Made by a program: the position numbers and the translations under genes. 43,461 nt of DNA from the IMG/VR virus record IMGVR_UViG_3300047297_000136, positions 1 through 43,461 of that record; one strand, given 5' to 3'. This document shows positions 25,613 to 33,907 of this stretch, piece by piece (the stretch's first letter is position 1; each line of letters opens with the position of its first letter). The notes beneath the pieces were generated by a model. That model saw only the letters and a list, made by a program, of their open reading frames with translations. It ran no database searches and was not told the origin of the DNA. This DNA comes from a virus.

Positions 25613-26193
25613 GTGGTTTCCTTGAGGGCTGCCATGATCGACGGGGCGTACTGCTGCCAGCCAGCAACTAGGTCGATGGCCGCCGTGCGGGCATCCGGGT
25701 GGAACAGGCCGGGGCGTTTGCCGATGGCGCGGTAGAGGTCGTAGGCGTCCCGCGCGGTACCCGTGAGGGTGACCTTGCAGTAGGCCGACATGGGGAGCAT
25801 GGAGAAGGCCTGCCCGACGTTGATGCCACCTGAGAGCATGGCCTGGGCGAGGATGACGGCCTCTTCCTCGTGCGCGCCTGCCATTCCTTCGTAGTCTTCG
25901 CTATCGGCGTGGAAAAGGTGCTCTTCGCCAGCCTTGCGGCGGTAGAAGCCATCCCGCTCGGGGACCTCAGCGTTGACCAGAGCAACCGTGGCTCGGCCTG
26001 GGTAGACCCGGGTCAGCTGGATGAAGGCGAATGCGGACATGAACGCCAGGAAGGTCAGAGACGAGTCGAGGGCCAGGCCCTGCGCGAGGATGTCCTTGAC
26101 GTGGGCGCGGCGTGAGCCGGTGGAAAGCTCGGAGATTTCGTCCGGGCTGAAGGCGCCACTGAGGGCAGCTTCTTCGGGGGAGATGAGTTTCAT
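25609..26193 (-). CDS. Unrecognised replication-block protein with a ThyX-like segment
   Basis: 194 residues from ATG 26193, which overlaps the upstream stop. A longer frame to 26217 uses a non-ATG start. The N-terminal half is helical (SSLTFLAFMSAFAFIQLTRVYPGRATVALVNAEVPERDGFYRRKAGEEHLF). The second half, SMLPMSAYCKVTLTGTARDAYDLYRAIGKRP, weakly recalls the C-terminal part of flavin-dependent thymidylate synthase, but the RHRxxSxNxxSxR motif is absent. I therefore do not assign a function. Confidence 0.75.
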   Translation of the reverse strand: MKLISPEEAALSGAFSPDEISELSTGSRRAHVKDILAQGLALDSSLTFLAFMSAFAFIQLTRVYPGRATVALVNAEVPERDGFYRRKAGEEHLFHADSEDYEGMAGAHEEEAVILAQAMLSGGINVGQAFSMLPMSAYCKVTLTGTARDAYDLYRAIGKRPGLFHPDARTAAIDLVAGWQQYAPSIMAALKETT

Positions 26194-26423
26194 TTCGTCA
26201 ATCCTCGGAGGGACCACAGGACTTCGAGCCCTTGTGGAGTGATGAGGTGGATGTCGGAGTAGGTGGAAGGTCCGACACGGGTGGTGATTAGGCCGCGCTC
26301 GGTGGCCATAGAGATGACTTCGGCGCGGGACCGGGCGATGTCAGAGCGAGACTTGATCCCGCCCTGCCATGCCTTATCCAGGACTTCCACGAGGCCGGCC
26401 AAAAGTTCCGGCTCCAGGATCAT
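26190..26423 (-). CDS. Small winged-helix-like protein, unrecognised
   Basis: 77 residues. ARSRAEVISMATERGLITTRVGPSTYSDIHLITPQGLEVLWSLR has the helix-turn-helix-wing spacing seen in small winged-helix proteins, but the match is only by eye. It overlaps both neighbours by four bases, so translation is coupled through the run from DNA polymerase to exonuclease. Confidence 0.7.
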   Translation of the reverse strand: MILEPELLAGLVEVLDKAWQGGIKSRSDIARSRAEVISMATERGLITTRVGPSTYSDIHLITPQGLEVLWSLRGLTK

Positions 26424-26674
26424 CCCTCTTGGCGCTCCGAGATCGACACCGAGTAGTGCAGGGTGGCTTGGAGCTTGCCGTTGATGAGGGCGCTTGCGGC
26501 GATTTCCTCCACTGCCAGGCGATCTGGTTGCCCTTCTTCGAGAACCCGCTTGACGCGAACCTCGAAGCCAGCCGCACGGGCGGCCGAGACTGCGTTGACG
26601 AGGTCGTCTAGGGCTCCCGCCACGCGGCTCATGTGTTGGGCGGAGGCGTCGGCGATGATTTGCTTGATGTCCAT
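26420..26674 (-). CDS. Unrecognised small protein after DNA polymerase
   Basis: 84 residues from ATG 26674, whose A is shared with the DNA polymerase TAA. The frame extends upstream, but that extension reads through polymerase sequence. The N-terminal half is helical (MDIKQIIADASAQHMSRVAGALDDLVNAVSAARAAG) and the second half mixed alpha/beta (VEEIAASALINGKLQATLHYSVSI). The function is not recognised. The coupling to the polymerase gene suggests a replication role. Confidence 0.75.
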   Translation of the reverse strand: MDIKQIIADASAQHMSRVAGALDDLVNAVSAARAAGFEVRVKRVLEEGQPDRLAVEEIAASALINGKLQATLHYSVSISERQEG

Positions 26675-27161
26675 TAGTGGGTGTCTTTCCAAGATGATCC
26701 GTGAGCGGCTGAACCGCGCAGAGGGATGTTGAACTTGAGGCGCCGTCCCGCCTCTTCGATGGACCACAATGCGGCTGCTTTGATAGCCTCCCGGTGGCGC
26801 GGGTCGTGGGTGATCTGGAACTCGTCGTGGACGTGGGCGACCATTGCCCAGTCCTTGCCCCACACCAGGCCCTCTTCAGTCAGGCGTTGGTACAGAAGCA
26901 CGGGGGCGAGCTTCATGGGCACGGCACCGGCATTCTGGAGGAGTGAGTTCAAGGCCGCGTGTTGCGCCCGGACAGGGACGCGGCGGCCGTCTACGCCCCG
27001 GACATAGCCGAGAGCGCCAGCGGCTTGCTTGACCGCTTTGATGAGGCCTGAGAGGCCGGGGGTACCCTTCAAGAACTTCTTCTTGAGGGCGCCGCCTTCT
27101 TCGGAGCCGCCACCGATGATCTCGCCGATCTTCTCGTTGCCGGCCCCGTAGAGAAATGCAT
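26674..27161 (-). CDS. DNA polymerase, exon 2 (C-terminal part)
   Basis: 3' exon of the T7 gp5-like polymerase. It resumes inside the codon of the O-helix tyrosine and continues AFLYGAGNEKIGEIIGGG, which aligns with FLYGAGDEKIGQIVGAG of T7. It also contains DGRRVPVRAQHAALNSLLQNAGA and the catalytic motif C, VHDEFQI. Read without splicing, this stretch has only an artificial start inside the intron. The joined product keeps frame: exon 1 leaves one base and this exon supplies two. The full protein is about 690-700 residues, against 704 in T7. Confidence 0.93.
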
Positions 27162-27467
27162 CGTAGTGTTCAGCGGGGGTCGCTACTCCCCGCCCGCCTT
27201 TCGGCTGCTGCATGTCGCCATGCAGTCCAGACTATATCTTCACCCTATCACTAGGGGCTGTGCGCTTCCGGCCGCTTGGCCGTACTCCCTTGCGGGATAG
27301 TCGTTGCACCTTCCAAGTACGCGATAGCTTTTAGGATTGCTGCGTTGGTACATGCGGGCTCCTTTCGGATGCTCCGCGTACTTGGCTTGGCTCAGAGTTT
27401 TCTCGGTGAGACGTTCTCTGAGTTCACACAGTTTTAGTCGAGGGGTCTCCCCCAAGTCATCCCATTG
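27162..27467 (-). ncRNA. Group I self-splicing intron in the DNA polymerase gene
   Basis: 306 nt. P1 pairs exon UCAUCU with the guide GGAUGA, giving a U-G pair at the 5' splice site. Core elements are visible: GGUGCAACGACUAUCCC and AAGAUAUAGUCUGGAC, whose CGACUAU and AUAGUC (27297-27303, 27230-27235) form P7. There are also a GGCC-AAGC-GGCC P8-like hairpin and a 7-bp P9-like hairpin with a GCGA loop. The last intron base is G. Removal restores the T7-like KTFIYAFLYGAG sequence. No homing endonuclease is encoded; the 71-codon open frame inside is intron sequence. Introns in T7-like polymerase genes are known (phages PhiI and W31). Confidence 0.93.
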
Positions 27468-29058
27468 AGATGAAGGTCTTCGCGTTCGCTCGGGATGGCA
27501 GGCCAGCTGCCTTCTGGTTCACGGTGTGGATGTCCGTGCCCAGCTCCTTGTCACCCTCGTCGACGATCTTGGCGTAGCGGCCGCCGTCCTTGATGAAGTG
27601 CGCGAGGCACCGCAGCTCCAGGCCGTCAGCGTCGACGCCCATCAGCGCGTGGCCTTCGTCGGCGACAAACAGCGCGCGGCAATCTGCACCATACGGGACG
27701 ACGCCCCTGGCGTTCTCGATGGATGGGACCTGAGCGATGTTCGGGTAGGAGTGAGTGCAGCGGTGCGTGATGGCGCCCAGGGTGTTTACGCTGCCGTGGA
27801 TGCGGCCGTTCTTGACCAGCTTGAGCCAGGCCTGCTTGCCATCAGCGAGCTGACCCAGGCGTTTCTCCAGCATGAAGTACTCAGCCAGAGCCTTGGCAGG
27901 CGGGTAGGGGAGCGCCGACAGGATGTCGTCGTCGATGGTGGGTTCGCCGTTGTCGGTGAACTCAGTCGGGACCCAGCCGTACAGCTTCTGCAATCGGTCG
28001 GAGATGTGCAGCCTGCTGGCGGGGTTGAAGACGCGGAGTTCCACCCGGGTCTGCGGGGTGTCCGGGTCGAGGGTCTCGTAGTAGCCCCGCTGCTGGACGG
28101 TGTCGTAGACCTTACGCTCGACGACCTTGCCGTTCTTCTGGGTAACCGCCTTGGTCTCGCCGCTGTCGATCTTCTGATCGCGGACGATGAAGCCCTCATC
28201 TGAGGAGACCCAGCGGGTCATCTTCTTGGCGGCCTTGCGTGGCCCGAGATTGACGTACCACGGCTTGAACAGGCCGAGGAGGTCGTCGTGAAGGGACGCC
28301 TTGCGTTCGCGGAGGATAGCTTCGAGCTTGCGGGCTGCGGCTTCGTCGAAGCGGAAGCCGTGTTGCTGCTGCTTGAAGATCAGCTTGGCGAACTCGTGCT
28401 CCGTCCACAGAGCACCGACAGCCTCGGCGTAGCCCGGCCGGGCGACCAGCATGTCCCAGAGCTTGGCAGTGACGCGGACGTCCTGCTCGCAGTAGACCTG
28501 CATGTGGCGGTTCCAGGCGGCCCAGGGGTCGATCCCGAGGTCCTTGGCAATCGCCGTGTACTCGCCCTTCATCTCGCCGAGGCGGTAGCCCCAGGCTTCG
28601 AGCTTATGGTTCCCGATGAGGTTCCCGGGGAGCTTCGGCTCCTGCCGCAGGCGGATCGCCTTCTCGCGGACGCGGAAGTCCATGTCCTTGATGTCCCCGA
28701 AGAGGAACCTTGAGAGGATCAAGGTGTCTTCGAGGTTGTCCGTGAGCGGCAGCTCGGGGTAGAGCTTCGAAATGACGGGGACGTCGTACGTGACAATGTT
28801 GTGGCCGATCAGCTTGCCAGCGCGGGAGAGCATCTCCAGGCCGTCTGCGATTGTCGTTGGATCGGGCGGCCGGCGCTTACGGCTCCCATCGGGGTGGAAG
28901 TCGCAGAACGAGAACATCTCCCGCGTCTCGACATCCATGATGACCAGCGAGTGGATCACCGAGACCTCGTCGAGGAGGCCGTTCGTTTCGAGGTCGAAGA
29001 AGTAGGCCTTACCCGAACTCGTATCCGTCTTGGGGCTTGAAGCCATAGTTCTTACCAT
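27468..29058 (-). CDS. DNA polymerase, exon 1 (3'-5' exonuclease and palm)
   Basis: 5' exon of the T7 gp5-like family A replicative polymerase, which in T7 uses host thioredoxin as processivity factor. The exonuclease motif I is FFDLETNGLL. Polymerase motif A is GVDADGLELRCLAHF, nearly identical to T7. The exon ends in SRANAKTFI plus the first base of the tyrosine codon, then runs into the intron, where an unspliced reading stops after three more codons. The start is uncertain: ATG 29058 or ATG 29046 are more plausible than the GTG at 29085, since the gene overlaps the primase-helicase end. Confidence 0.93.
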
Positions 29059-30667
29059 CCTTGGGTTCTTCTTGAGGAGCGTCACACTCCTCCTGGAGGG
29101 TGGTCGTCGGGTTGTAGTGGAGGTGATAGGTACGGCCGGTTGAGCGGCCAGAGGCTCGATCCTTCAGCACACGGAAGGTGGACACCGAGCGGATGTATTC
29201 GTCATCGTGCTGGGAGTTGCGCTCTAGGCCCCACAGGTAGTCGGCGTAGCGCATGATGGCGCGGGAGCCGGTGAATTGCTTGGCCTCGACCTTGCCGCCC
29301 TCCTCGTGCCCAGCCCCGCCAGCCGGCGTTGTCAGGTGCGAGAGGAAGTGGATGTCGATGCCGAGGTTGGAGGCCAGCGACTTGGCGTCCTTCATGAGGA
29401 AGTCGAGGAAGCGGCGCTCGTCTTCAGCGTCAGCCGAGAGGAGCGTGAGGTTGTCGATGTACGCCGACTTGACGTCGAACGCTTTGACGACCCAGCGCAG
29501 CCAGGTCTTGACCTCGTCCCACGTAACTTCGAGGACGCGGTGGTCGTAGATGAAGAGCTTGTCTTCATATCCGTCGAGGACGCCACGCAGCTCTTCCTCC
29601 GTGTACTCACAGTCTGGCAGGAAGTAGGGCTTGCCGGTCAGCTTCGCCGCGATCCGCTTGGGGGTCTCCGGGGGTGGCTGCTCAGCGTGGAGCACAGCGA
29701 TGGCTCGGCCTTGCTTCAGGTCATGGGCTTCCATTTCGGTGAAGATGTCGGTCTTGCCGATGCCTACGCCAGCGCCGCCGACCCAGACGTGTCCGGGCTT
29801 CGGGCCGTAGGACCACTCGTAGACCTTCGCCATGCAGTCGGGTAGGGTCTTGCCCCACTCGGCCGGCTTAACGGCTTCGTCGATCAGGGAGGAGAGTGTC
29901 GCGACGCCGTCCGGCCGATAGGGCTTCGCCTCGTACACCGAGCTGGTGATCTGCGCGGTGAGGCCAGCCTGGAGGAGGGCGTTGGGGTCCATGCCGTCTG
30001 GCATGTGGGCGATCTTCGCCTTACCGGGGGACAGGATCGCAGCGCATTCGCGGGCGCCGTTGCGGCCAGGCTCGTCGCCGTCGAACATGAAGACGACCTC
30101 GTCGAAGGTCTCAAGCCAGTCGACGTTCTGCTCGATGGCCTTGAGGCTCGTCGCGCCGTCAGGGACGGACACCACGGGCCACTTCAGGTCGAGCACTTGG
30201 GCCACAGTGAGGGCGTCGATCTCGCCTTCGGTGACGATCACGCGGCGCGAGCCTGCGCCCCACGCATGCTGCCCGAAGAGGAGCTTCTGGACTTCCTTTG
30301 GCCCCCGCCAGCCGAACTTCTTCCCGGCCTTGCGGACCTTCTGGGCGACGACCTCGCCTTTCCGGTTGCGGTACTCGGCGATCTGCACGGGCTCGCCGTT
30401 GACAGTCGCCAGCTTGTACCCGAGCTTTCTGAGGGCGTCAGCGCGCAGGCCTCGCGAGGGGAGGTCGGCGTATTCGCCTGATGGGATGAGTTCGATCACT
30501 CGGGGTTCGTCCTTTCTTGAAGCGGAAAAGGCCCCGGAACCTTTCGATCCCGAGGCCTTCTCGTAGTGTTTGCATCCGAAGCAGTGCGCTGAGCCGTCAA
30601 CGTAGCGGGCCAGGTTGTCCTTTGACCCGCAGTTGGGGCACGGCTCGTGCCGTAGGAACTCAGCCAT
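29009..30667 (-). CDS. Primase-helicase (gp4-like)
   Basis: 552 residues from ATG 30667, against 566 in T7. The N-terminal zinc ribbon has C10, C13, C29 and C32 with the same spacing as T7. The TOPRIM primase centre shows VTEGEIDALT and MFDGDEPG, and the helicase Walker A is GAGVGIGKTDIF. Walker B and other RecA-type segments follow (YIDNLTLLSADAEDE, IDIHFLSHL). The C-terminal tail is acidic (GYEFG end), as required for contact with polymerase. It overlaps the amidase stop by eight bases. Confidence 0.96.
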   Translation of the reverse strand: MAEFLRHEPCPNCGSKDNLARYVDGSAHCFGCKHYEKASGSKGSGAFSASRKDEPRVIELIPSGEYADLPSRGLRADALRKLGYKLATVNGEPVQIAEYRNRKGEVVAQKVRKAGKKFGWRGPKEVQKLLFGQHAWGAGSRRVIVTEGEIDALTVAQVLDLKWPVVSVPDGATSLKAIEQNVDWLETFDEVVFMFDGDEPGRNGARECAAILSPGKAKIAHMPDGMDPNALLQAGLTAQITSSVYEAKPYRPDGVATLSSLIDEAVKPAEWGKTLPDCMAKVYEWSYGPKPGHVWVGGAGVGIGKTDIFTEMEAHDLKQGRAIAVLHAEQPPPETPKRIAAKLTGKPYFLPDCEYTEEELRGVLDGYEDKLFIYDHRVLEVTWDEVKTWLRWVVKAFDVKSAYIDNLTLLSADAEDERRFLDFLMKDAKSLASNLGIDIHFLSHLTTPAGGAGHEEGGKVEAKQFTGSRAIMRYADYLWGLERNSQHDDEYIRSVSTFRVLKDRASGRSTGRTYHLHYNPTTTLQEECDAPQEEPKDGKNYGFKPQDGYEFG

Positions 30668-31097
30668 GAAGCAGCGCGCGGACGTCGAACTGAGGGCAGG
30701 TTTTTCCACTGTCCAAGTCGCCGTGGCCCACCACCTCTTCGATGGTCGGGATTTCTTCCTTCAGGTCCTCGATCAGCTGCATGAGAACAGTCAACTGACG
30801 GAAGGTGAAGTTGAAGCCACCCTTGCCGCCAACGAGGCAGACACCCACGGAGGACGCATTGTGGCCGGCCACATGCGCGCCGATCTCGTCGAGGCTGGAG
30901 CCATCACGGTCGGTGTCGCGGCCAAGCTCCACAGTGCCATCGCGTCGGATGACGTACTGGTAGCCGATGTCTTTCCAGCCGCGGCCGCGTGGGGGAGGGA
31001 GAGTGTGCCACTGGCGGATTTCCTTCACGCCCACGTCCAGATTGGCGGGGGTGTCGGAGCAATGCACGACGATGCGCGTGTACTTACGATTTGCCAT
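30660..31097 (-). CDS. N-acetylmuramoyl-L-alanine amidase endolysin (gp3.5-like)
   Basis: 145 residues, against 151 in T7 lysozyme. The zinc ligands H12, H125 and C134 and the catalytic Y46 and K132 fit the T7 set with nearly the same spacing (VVHCSDT, GHGDLDSGKTCPQFD). It cleaves the amide bond between muramic acid and peptide. In T7 the same protein binds and inhibits the phage RNA polymerase, which its place among replication genes suggests here too. No signal peptide is present, so export needs a holin. Confidence 0.95.
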   Translation of the reverse strand: MANRKYTRIVVHCSDTPANLDVGVKEIRQWHTLPPPRGRGWKDIGYQYVIRRDGTVELGRDTDRDGSSLDEIGAHVAGHNASSVGVCLVGGKGGFNFTFRQLTVLMQLIEDLKEEIPTIEEVVGHGDLDSGKTCPQFDVRALLHG

Positions 31098-31404
31098 AGA
31101 GCTTCTCCATGTGGGTGACGAGGGCGTTGTGACGGGCGAGGCAGATGTGGTATTCGAGCGCCCATGCGAGCGCCCAGCCGTCTTCGAGCGCGGCCTGCTC
31201 GCTGGGTGTCAGCGAGGACCACGTCGTGTCGTCAATCTCTGGCATCTCCAAAGGCTGGCACCGGACCATCGCCGAGGGCGGGTACGCCGGAAGCGGCTTC
31301 GTCACTTCCACCACCAGCGGAGGGACCGGACGCGGCGCGCTGGTACATGCGGACGACATCATAAGGACGCCGACAATCAGCGCCGACAGGAATGGTTTGA
31401 GCAC
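31084..31404 (-). CDS. Outer-membrane spanin (Rz1-like lipoprotein)
   Basis: About 106 residues from GTG 31404, which has GGAG seven bases upstream. The signal peptide LKPFLSALIVGVLMMSSAC ends in a lipobox with the modified cysteine, followed by a Pro-rich stretch (TSAPRPVPPLVVEVTKPLPAYPP) typical of Rz1. The 5' part lies in another frame inside the inner spanin gene, the classic overlapping arrangement. The mature lipoprotein would link to the inner spanin and fuse the membranes at lysis. The open frame extends further upstream without a good start. Confidence 0.85.
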   Translation of the reverse strand: MLKPFLSALIVGVLMMSSACTSAPRPVPPLVVEVTKPLPAYPPSAMVRCQPLEMPEIDDTTWSSLTPSEQAALEDGWALAWALEYHICLARHNALVTHMEKLYGKS

Positions 31405-31687
31405 GGAGCTTCTCCAGGTGTTTGACAGTTGCGGTGAGGTGGGCGTCGAGTGCCTGGTCGGCTTCGGCTGCCTCAGCGGCGGCTCGCTCAACAGTGGCGA
31501 TGTTCTGCTCGTTCAGGTCGGCGACCTTCTGGAGCTGCTCGTACATGGCGAGGGAGTTCGCCGAGGTGCAGGCGCTCTCCGCGTCAGCCTTGCCTCGGGC
31601 GTATCCACTGCGGTCTGCCCCGAACATGAGGAGGGACAGAAACAAGACGACCCCGAAGATCACTGCTAGGTCTTTCAGAATGGACAC
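31232..31687 (-). CDS. Inner-membrane spanin (Rz-like)
   Basis: 151 residues. An N-terminal membrane anchor (LAVIFGVVLFLSLLMFGADRSGYARGKADAE) is followed by a periplasmic coiled coil (LAMYEQLQKVADLNEQNIATVERAAAEAAEADQALDAHL), the Rz layout. The C-terminus (DVVRMYQRAASGPSAGGGSDEAASG) overlaps the outer spanin gene. It lies just before the endolysin, together forming a lysis group without a holin. Confidence 0.88.
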   Translation of the reverse strand: MSILKDLAVIFGVVLFLSLLMFGADRSGYARGKADAESACTSANSLAMYEQLQKVADLNEQNIATVERAAAEAAEADQALDAHLTATVKHLEKLRAQTIPVGADCRRPYDVVRMYQRAASGPSAGGGSDEAASGVPALGDGPVPAFGDARD

Positions 31688-32145
31688 GGTGGGCCTTTCT
31701 TGTTGGCAGCCATGAGGGCGCGGACACGGGAGAGGGACCGTTCATTCACGGGCTCTCGGAACCACTTCGGGTCGATCACTCGGTGGTGAAACAGGAAGCC
31801 CTTCTGGTGGCACCAGGCGGCGTAGGTTGTGGAGGACGTCTTCGAGATGCGCGCGTTGGCGTTCGAGAAGACGAAACGGATGTCTAGGTCGGGCTCTTGA
31901 GCCTTGACGATGAGGTGCTTCTGGCGGTCGCTCGTGAGGAACCGGCCCTTGCCTTCGATGATGATCCCGTTGGGGAGCACGAAGTCGGGGCGGTAGGTGC
32001 AGCTCTTTTGGAGCGTCCACGGGATGACGAGCTTCTCGTACACCACGGGTTTGCCAGCGGCGGCGATCTGGGACTGGAGGTCTTCCTCCAGCCCCGACCG
32101 AAAGCCATACTTCAGGCCGACTCCTTGCGGGGTCAGCTTACTCAA
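31675..32145 (-). CDS. Endonuclease I, Holliday junction resolvase (gp3-like)
   Basis: 156 residues, against 149 in T7. The active site is complete: E20 in RSGLEEDL, then D54, E64 and K66 in YRPDFVLPNGIIIEGKGRF. The enzyme resolves branched DNA before packaging and breaks host DNA. It overlaps the spanin gene by 13 bases and the SSB gene by eight, as part of the class II operon. Confidence 0.96.
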   Translation of the reverse strand: MSKLTPQGVGLKYGFRSGLEEDLQSQIAAAGKPVVYEKLVIPWTLQKSCTYRPDFVLPNGIIIEGKGRFLTSDRQKHLIVKAQEPDLDIRFVFSNANARISKTSSTTYAAWCHQKGFLFHHRVIDPKWFREPVNERSLSRVRALMAANKKGPPCPF

Positions 32146-32755
32146 AGTCGTAGTCTTCGCCGACTGCTGCGTCCGCGCCTTCGACTTCGTCCTCCGTGTA
32201 GCCGTCTTCGACAGCGCCGAAGCCGAGCGCCGATGCGGACGCGCCGCCCGAGCCCTTCGCGAGCTTGATGACCTGAACGCCTTCGAGGTAGCAGGTGACG
32301 GAGCACTCGCCCTTCGGGTTCGCCCAGCCCCTCGGCTCGATGGAGAGGATCAGCTCGGAGCCGCCATAGATTTGCGGATTGGCCGGCTTGCCTTTGGCGT
32401 CGAAGATCGGGACGACACGCGACCACGGCTTGCCTGTCTTCTTCGAGACGCCCGATGCGGTCATCTTGGCTTTGAGCAGGTAGGTGCCCGTCTCGTTGCC
32501 TTCTTCATCCAGCTTCGGGACGAGCGGCAGGTCGGCTTCCTTCGGCTTCTTGCCTTTCAGCTTGACCTTCGCGGCTGCGATCTCGGCGGCGCGGATGTCT
32601 TCGAACTGCGAGAGGAGCGGCTCGGCCGTCTCAGCGTCGATCTCCAGGTCCACCTTGAACTGACCTTCGGCCTTGAACTTGGTGTCCGGCTTGTTGAGCC
32701 ACGGGTAGCGGGCAACGCCGCGGACCTGGATGAGTGTCTTTTCTTGCTTGGCCAT
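32138..32755 (-). CDS. Single-stranded DNA-binding protein (gp2.5-like)
   Basis: 205 residues, against 232 in T7 gp2.5. An OB-fold-like body (LIQVRGVARYPWLNKPDTKFKAEGQFKVDLEID, YGGSELILSIEPRGWANPKGECSVTCYLEGVQVIKL) is followed by a long acidic tail ending VGEDYDFE. The acidic C-terminus with aromatic residues is what gp2.5 uses to contact polymerase and helicase. The position before endonuclease I matches T7. Confidence 0.93.
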   Translation of the reverse strand: MAKQEKTLIQVRGVARYPWLNKPDTKFKAEGQFKVDLEIDAETAEPLLSQFEDIRAAEIAAAKVKLKGKKPKEADLPLVPKLDEEGNETGTYLLKAKMTASGVSKKTGKPWSRVVPIFDAKGKPANPQIYGGSELILSIEPRGWANPKGECSVTCYLEGVQVIKLAKGSGGASASALGFGAVEDGYTEDEVEGADAAVGEDYDFE

Positions 32756-32767
32756 GGGGCCTCCTGT

Positions 32768-32902
32768 TTACTGTTCGTAGCGGCGGTAGATGGACGCGAG
32801 GTCGCACCCTTCTGCGTCCGCCTTGGCGAGAATGTCGGTGGGGATTTCGTTCTGGGTACGGCCGGCTTTCAGCAGGCGGATCACGCGGTTGGTGTACTTC
32901 AT
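32768..32902 (-). CDS. 44-residue basic protein, unrecognised
   Basis: 44 residues beginning MKYTNRVIRLLKAGRTQNEIPTD and ending IYRRYEQ. It is helical, and the spacing resembles a small helix-turn-helix (VIRLLKAGRTQNEI), but too little is present to assign. GAGGAAGG lies ahead of ATG 32902, whose start overlaps the stop of the preceding acidic gene in ATGA. The SSB gene follows after 12 bases. Confidence 0.7.
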   Translation of the reverse strand: MKYTNRVIRLLKAGRTQNEIPTDILAKADAEGCDLASIYRRYEQ

Positions 32903-33054
32903 GCGGCCTTCCTCAGGTCTTCTTCTGGTTGGTCTTCGGGCTCTTCGTCTTCTTCGGCATCTTCAGCCTCAGGATCGGAGTGATCCGGGAGCGGACTAGC
33001 TTCGTCGCCTCCGTGGTCAGACGAGAGGTCCATCGGGGGAAGTACGGTGGACAT
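32899..33054 (-). CDS. 51-residue acidic protein, unrecognised
   Basis: About 51 residues, with a C-terminal half of nearly pure Asp/Glu runs (EAEDAEEDEEPEDQPEEDL). The ribosome binding site before ATG 33054 is weak, and translation may depend on coupling to the gene ending at 33063. The ATGA junction with the next gene supports reality. Strong acidity could mean a DNA mimic or simply a disordered tail, and no function can be assigned. Confidence 0.6.
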   Translation of the reverse strand: MSTVLPPMDLSSDHGGDEASPLPDHSDPEAEDAEEDEEPEDQPEEDLRKAA

Positions 33055-33062
33055 CTTGAGGG

Positions 33063-33332
33063 TCACTTTTCGATCTCGTCGCGGATGTAGGATCGCAGGG
33101 CGATGACGTAGTTGTCGTCGTCGAGGCCCTCAGTGCGGAGCATGTTGGTGACCTTGGTCATGATGTCGGAGCGGTCGAGGTTCTTCTCCTCGGCGACCGC
33201 CTCAAGCACCATCGCGACTGCGGAGATGAAGTATTCCAGCTCCTCGTCTTTGACGGCGTCGAGGATGGTGAAGGCCAGCCGGGAGACCCGCTTGCGGGCC
33301 AGGTTGGCGAGGTCGAGGTTGCGGTATGTCAT
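33063..33332 (-). CDS. Unrecognised small helical protein
   Basis: 89 residues, largely helical (LDLANLARKRVSRLAFTILDAVKDEELEYFISAVAMVLEAVAEEKNLDRSDIMTKVTNML). It has no motif I know. It starts at ATG 33332 overlapping the stop of the nucleotidyltransferase-like gene by four bases and lies upstream of SSB in the class II operon. Confidence 0.75.
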   Translation of the reverse strand: MTYRNLDLANLARKRVSRLAFTILDAVKDEELEYFISAVAMVLEAVAEEKNLDRSDIMTKVTNMLRTEGLDDDNYVIALRSYIRDEIEK

Positions 33333-33904
33333 GGGACGATTGTGAACTCCGGGTATTTCTCTTGGATGCGCCGCGCTCTGATTAGGCTGCGGTCAACGTC
33401 CCGCTTATCCACAATGGTGATCGTGCGGGACACAACGTCGGACGTGAACTCGGGGGCGAACACCCAGGACCCGTTTGCCTTCAGACCCGTGCGGCACAGG
33501 CCGATGTCGATGCGGTTGAGGACGTGGTGTATGTTCCACTCTGCTTCGGAAGGGACCTTGAGGCCTATCAATTGGATAGGAGGGCCGTCCGGCAGGCAGA
33601 AGGTATTGTCGAACACCGCGTTGCCACCGTTCTCGAATACAAAGATAGGACCGACTTGCTTTGCCATGTTGCCTTGGAAGTAGTCGGTCGTAACATCCTG
33701 CGTGAACTTCCAAGGGGCGCCGAGAGCCGCTGCGATGGCTGTAGGCTCTGCCTGGTTCAGCACATGATCCGGGACAAAGATGTCGTAGTCCTTGATGGGG
33801 CGCTGGTTGTAGTCGTCGCGGCAGGCGCCCCCAGCGAGGAACGCAGGCACGCCGAGGTGTTCCTCAAGTCGCCGCAGAATTTCTGGGATACGCGCGAGGG
33901 TCAT
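33329..33904 (-). CDS. Nucleotidyltransferase-fold protein
   Basis: 191 residues. FLAGGACRDDYNQRPIKDYDIFVPD contains the GG...R-D...D-x-D signature of the poly(A) polymerase / tRNA nucleotidyltransferase head domain (G25, G26, R29, D39, D41). The tail RDVDRSLIRARRIQEKYPEFTIV is typical of phage copies. The C-terminal RNA-binding domain of cellular enzymes is lacking, so it is a stand-alone head domain. Candidate roles are nucleotide transfer to RNA or a small-molecule ligand. The substrate is unknown. Confidence 0.75.
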   Translation of the reverse strand: MTLARIPEILRRLEEHLGVPAFLAGGACRDDYNQRPIKDYDIFVPDHVLNQAEPTAIAAALGAPWKFTQDVTTDYFQGNMAKQVGPIFVFENGGNAVFDNTFCLPDGPPIQLIGLKVPSEAEWNIHHVLNRIDIGLCRTGLKANGSWVFAPEFTSDVVSRTITIVDKRDVDRSLIRARRIQEKYPEFTIVP

Positions 33905-33907
33905 GGG

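Noticed and set aside
26674-27213. Separate start for the C-terminal polymerase gene at MQQPKGG
   Set aside because: That start lies in the intron's P9 region. The T7-like KTFIY sequence is restored only by splicing.
27240-27455. 71-codon minus-strand open frame within the intron
   Set aside because: No homing endonuclease motif is seen, and the conserved intron core accounts for the sequence.
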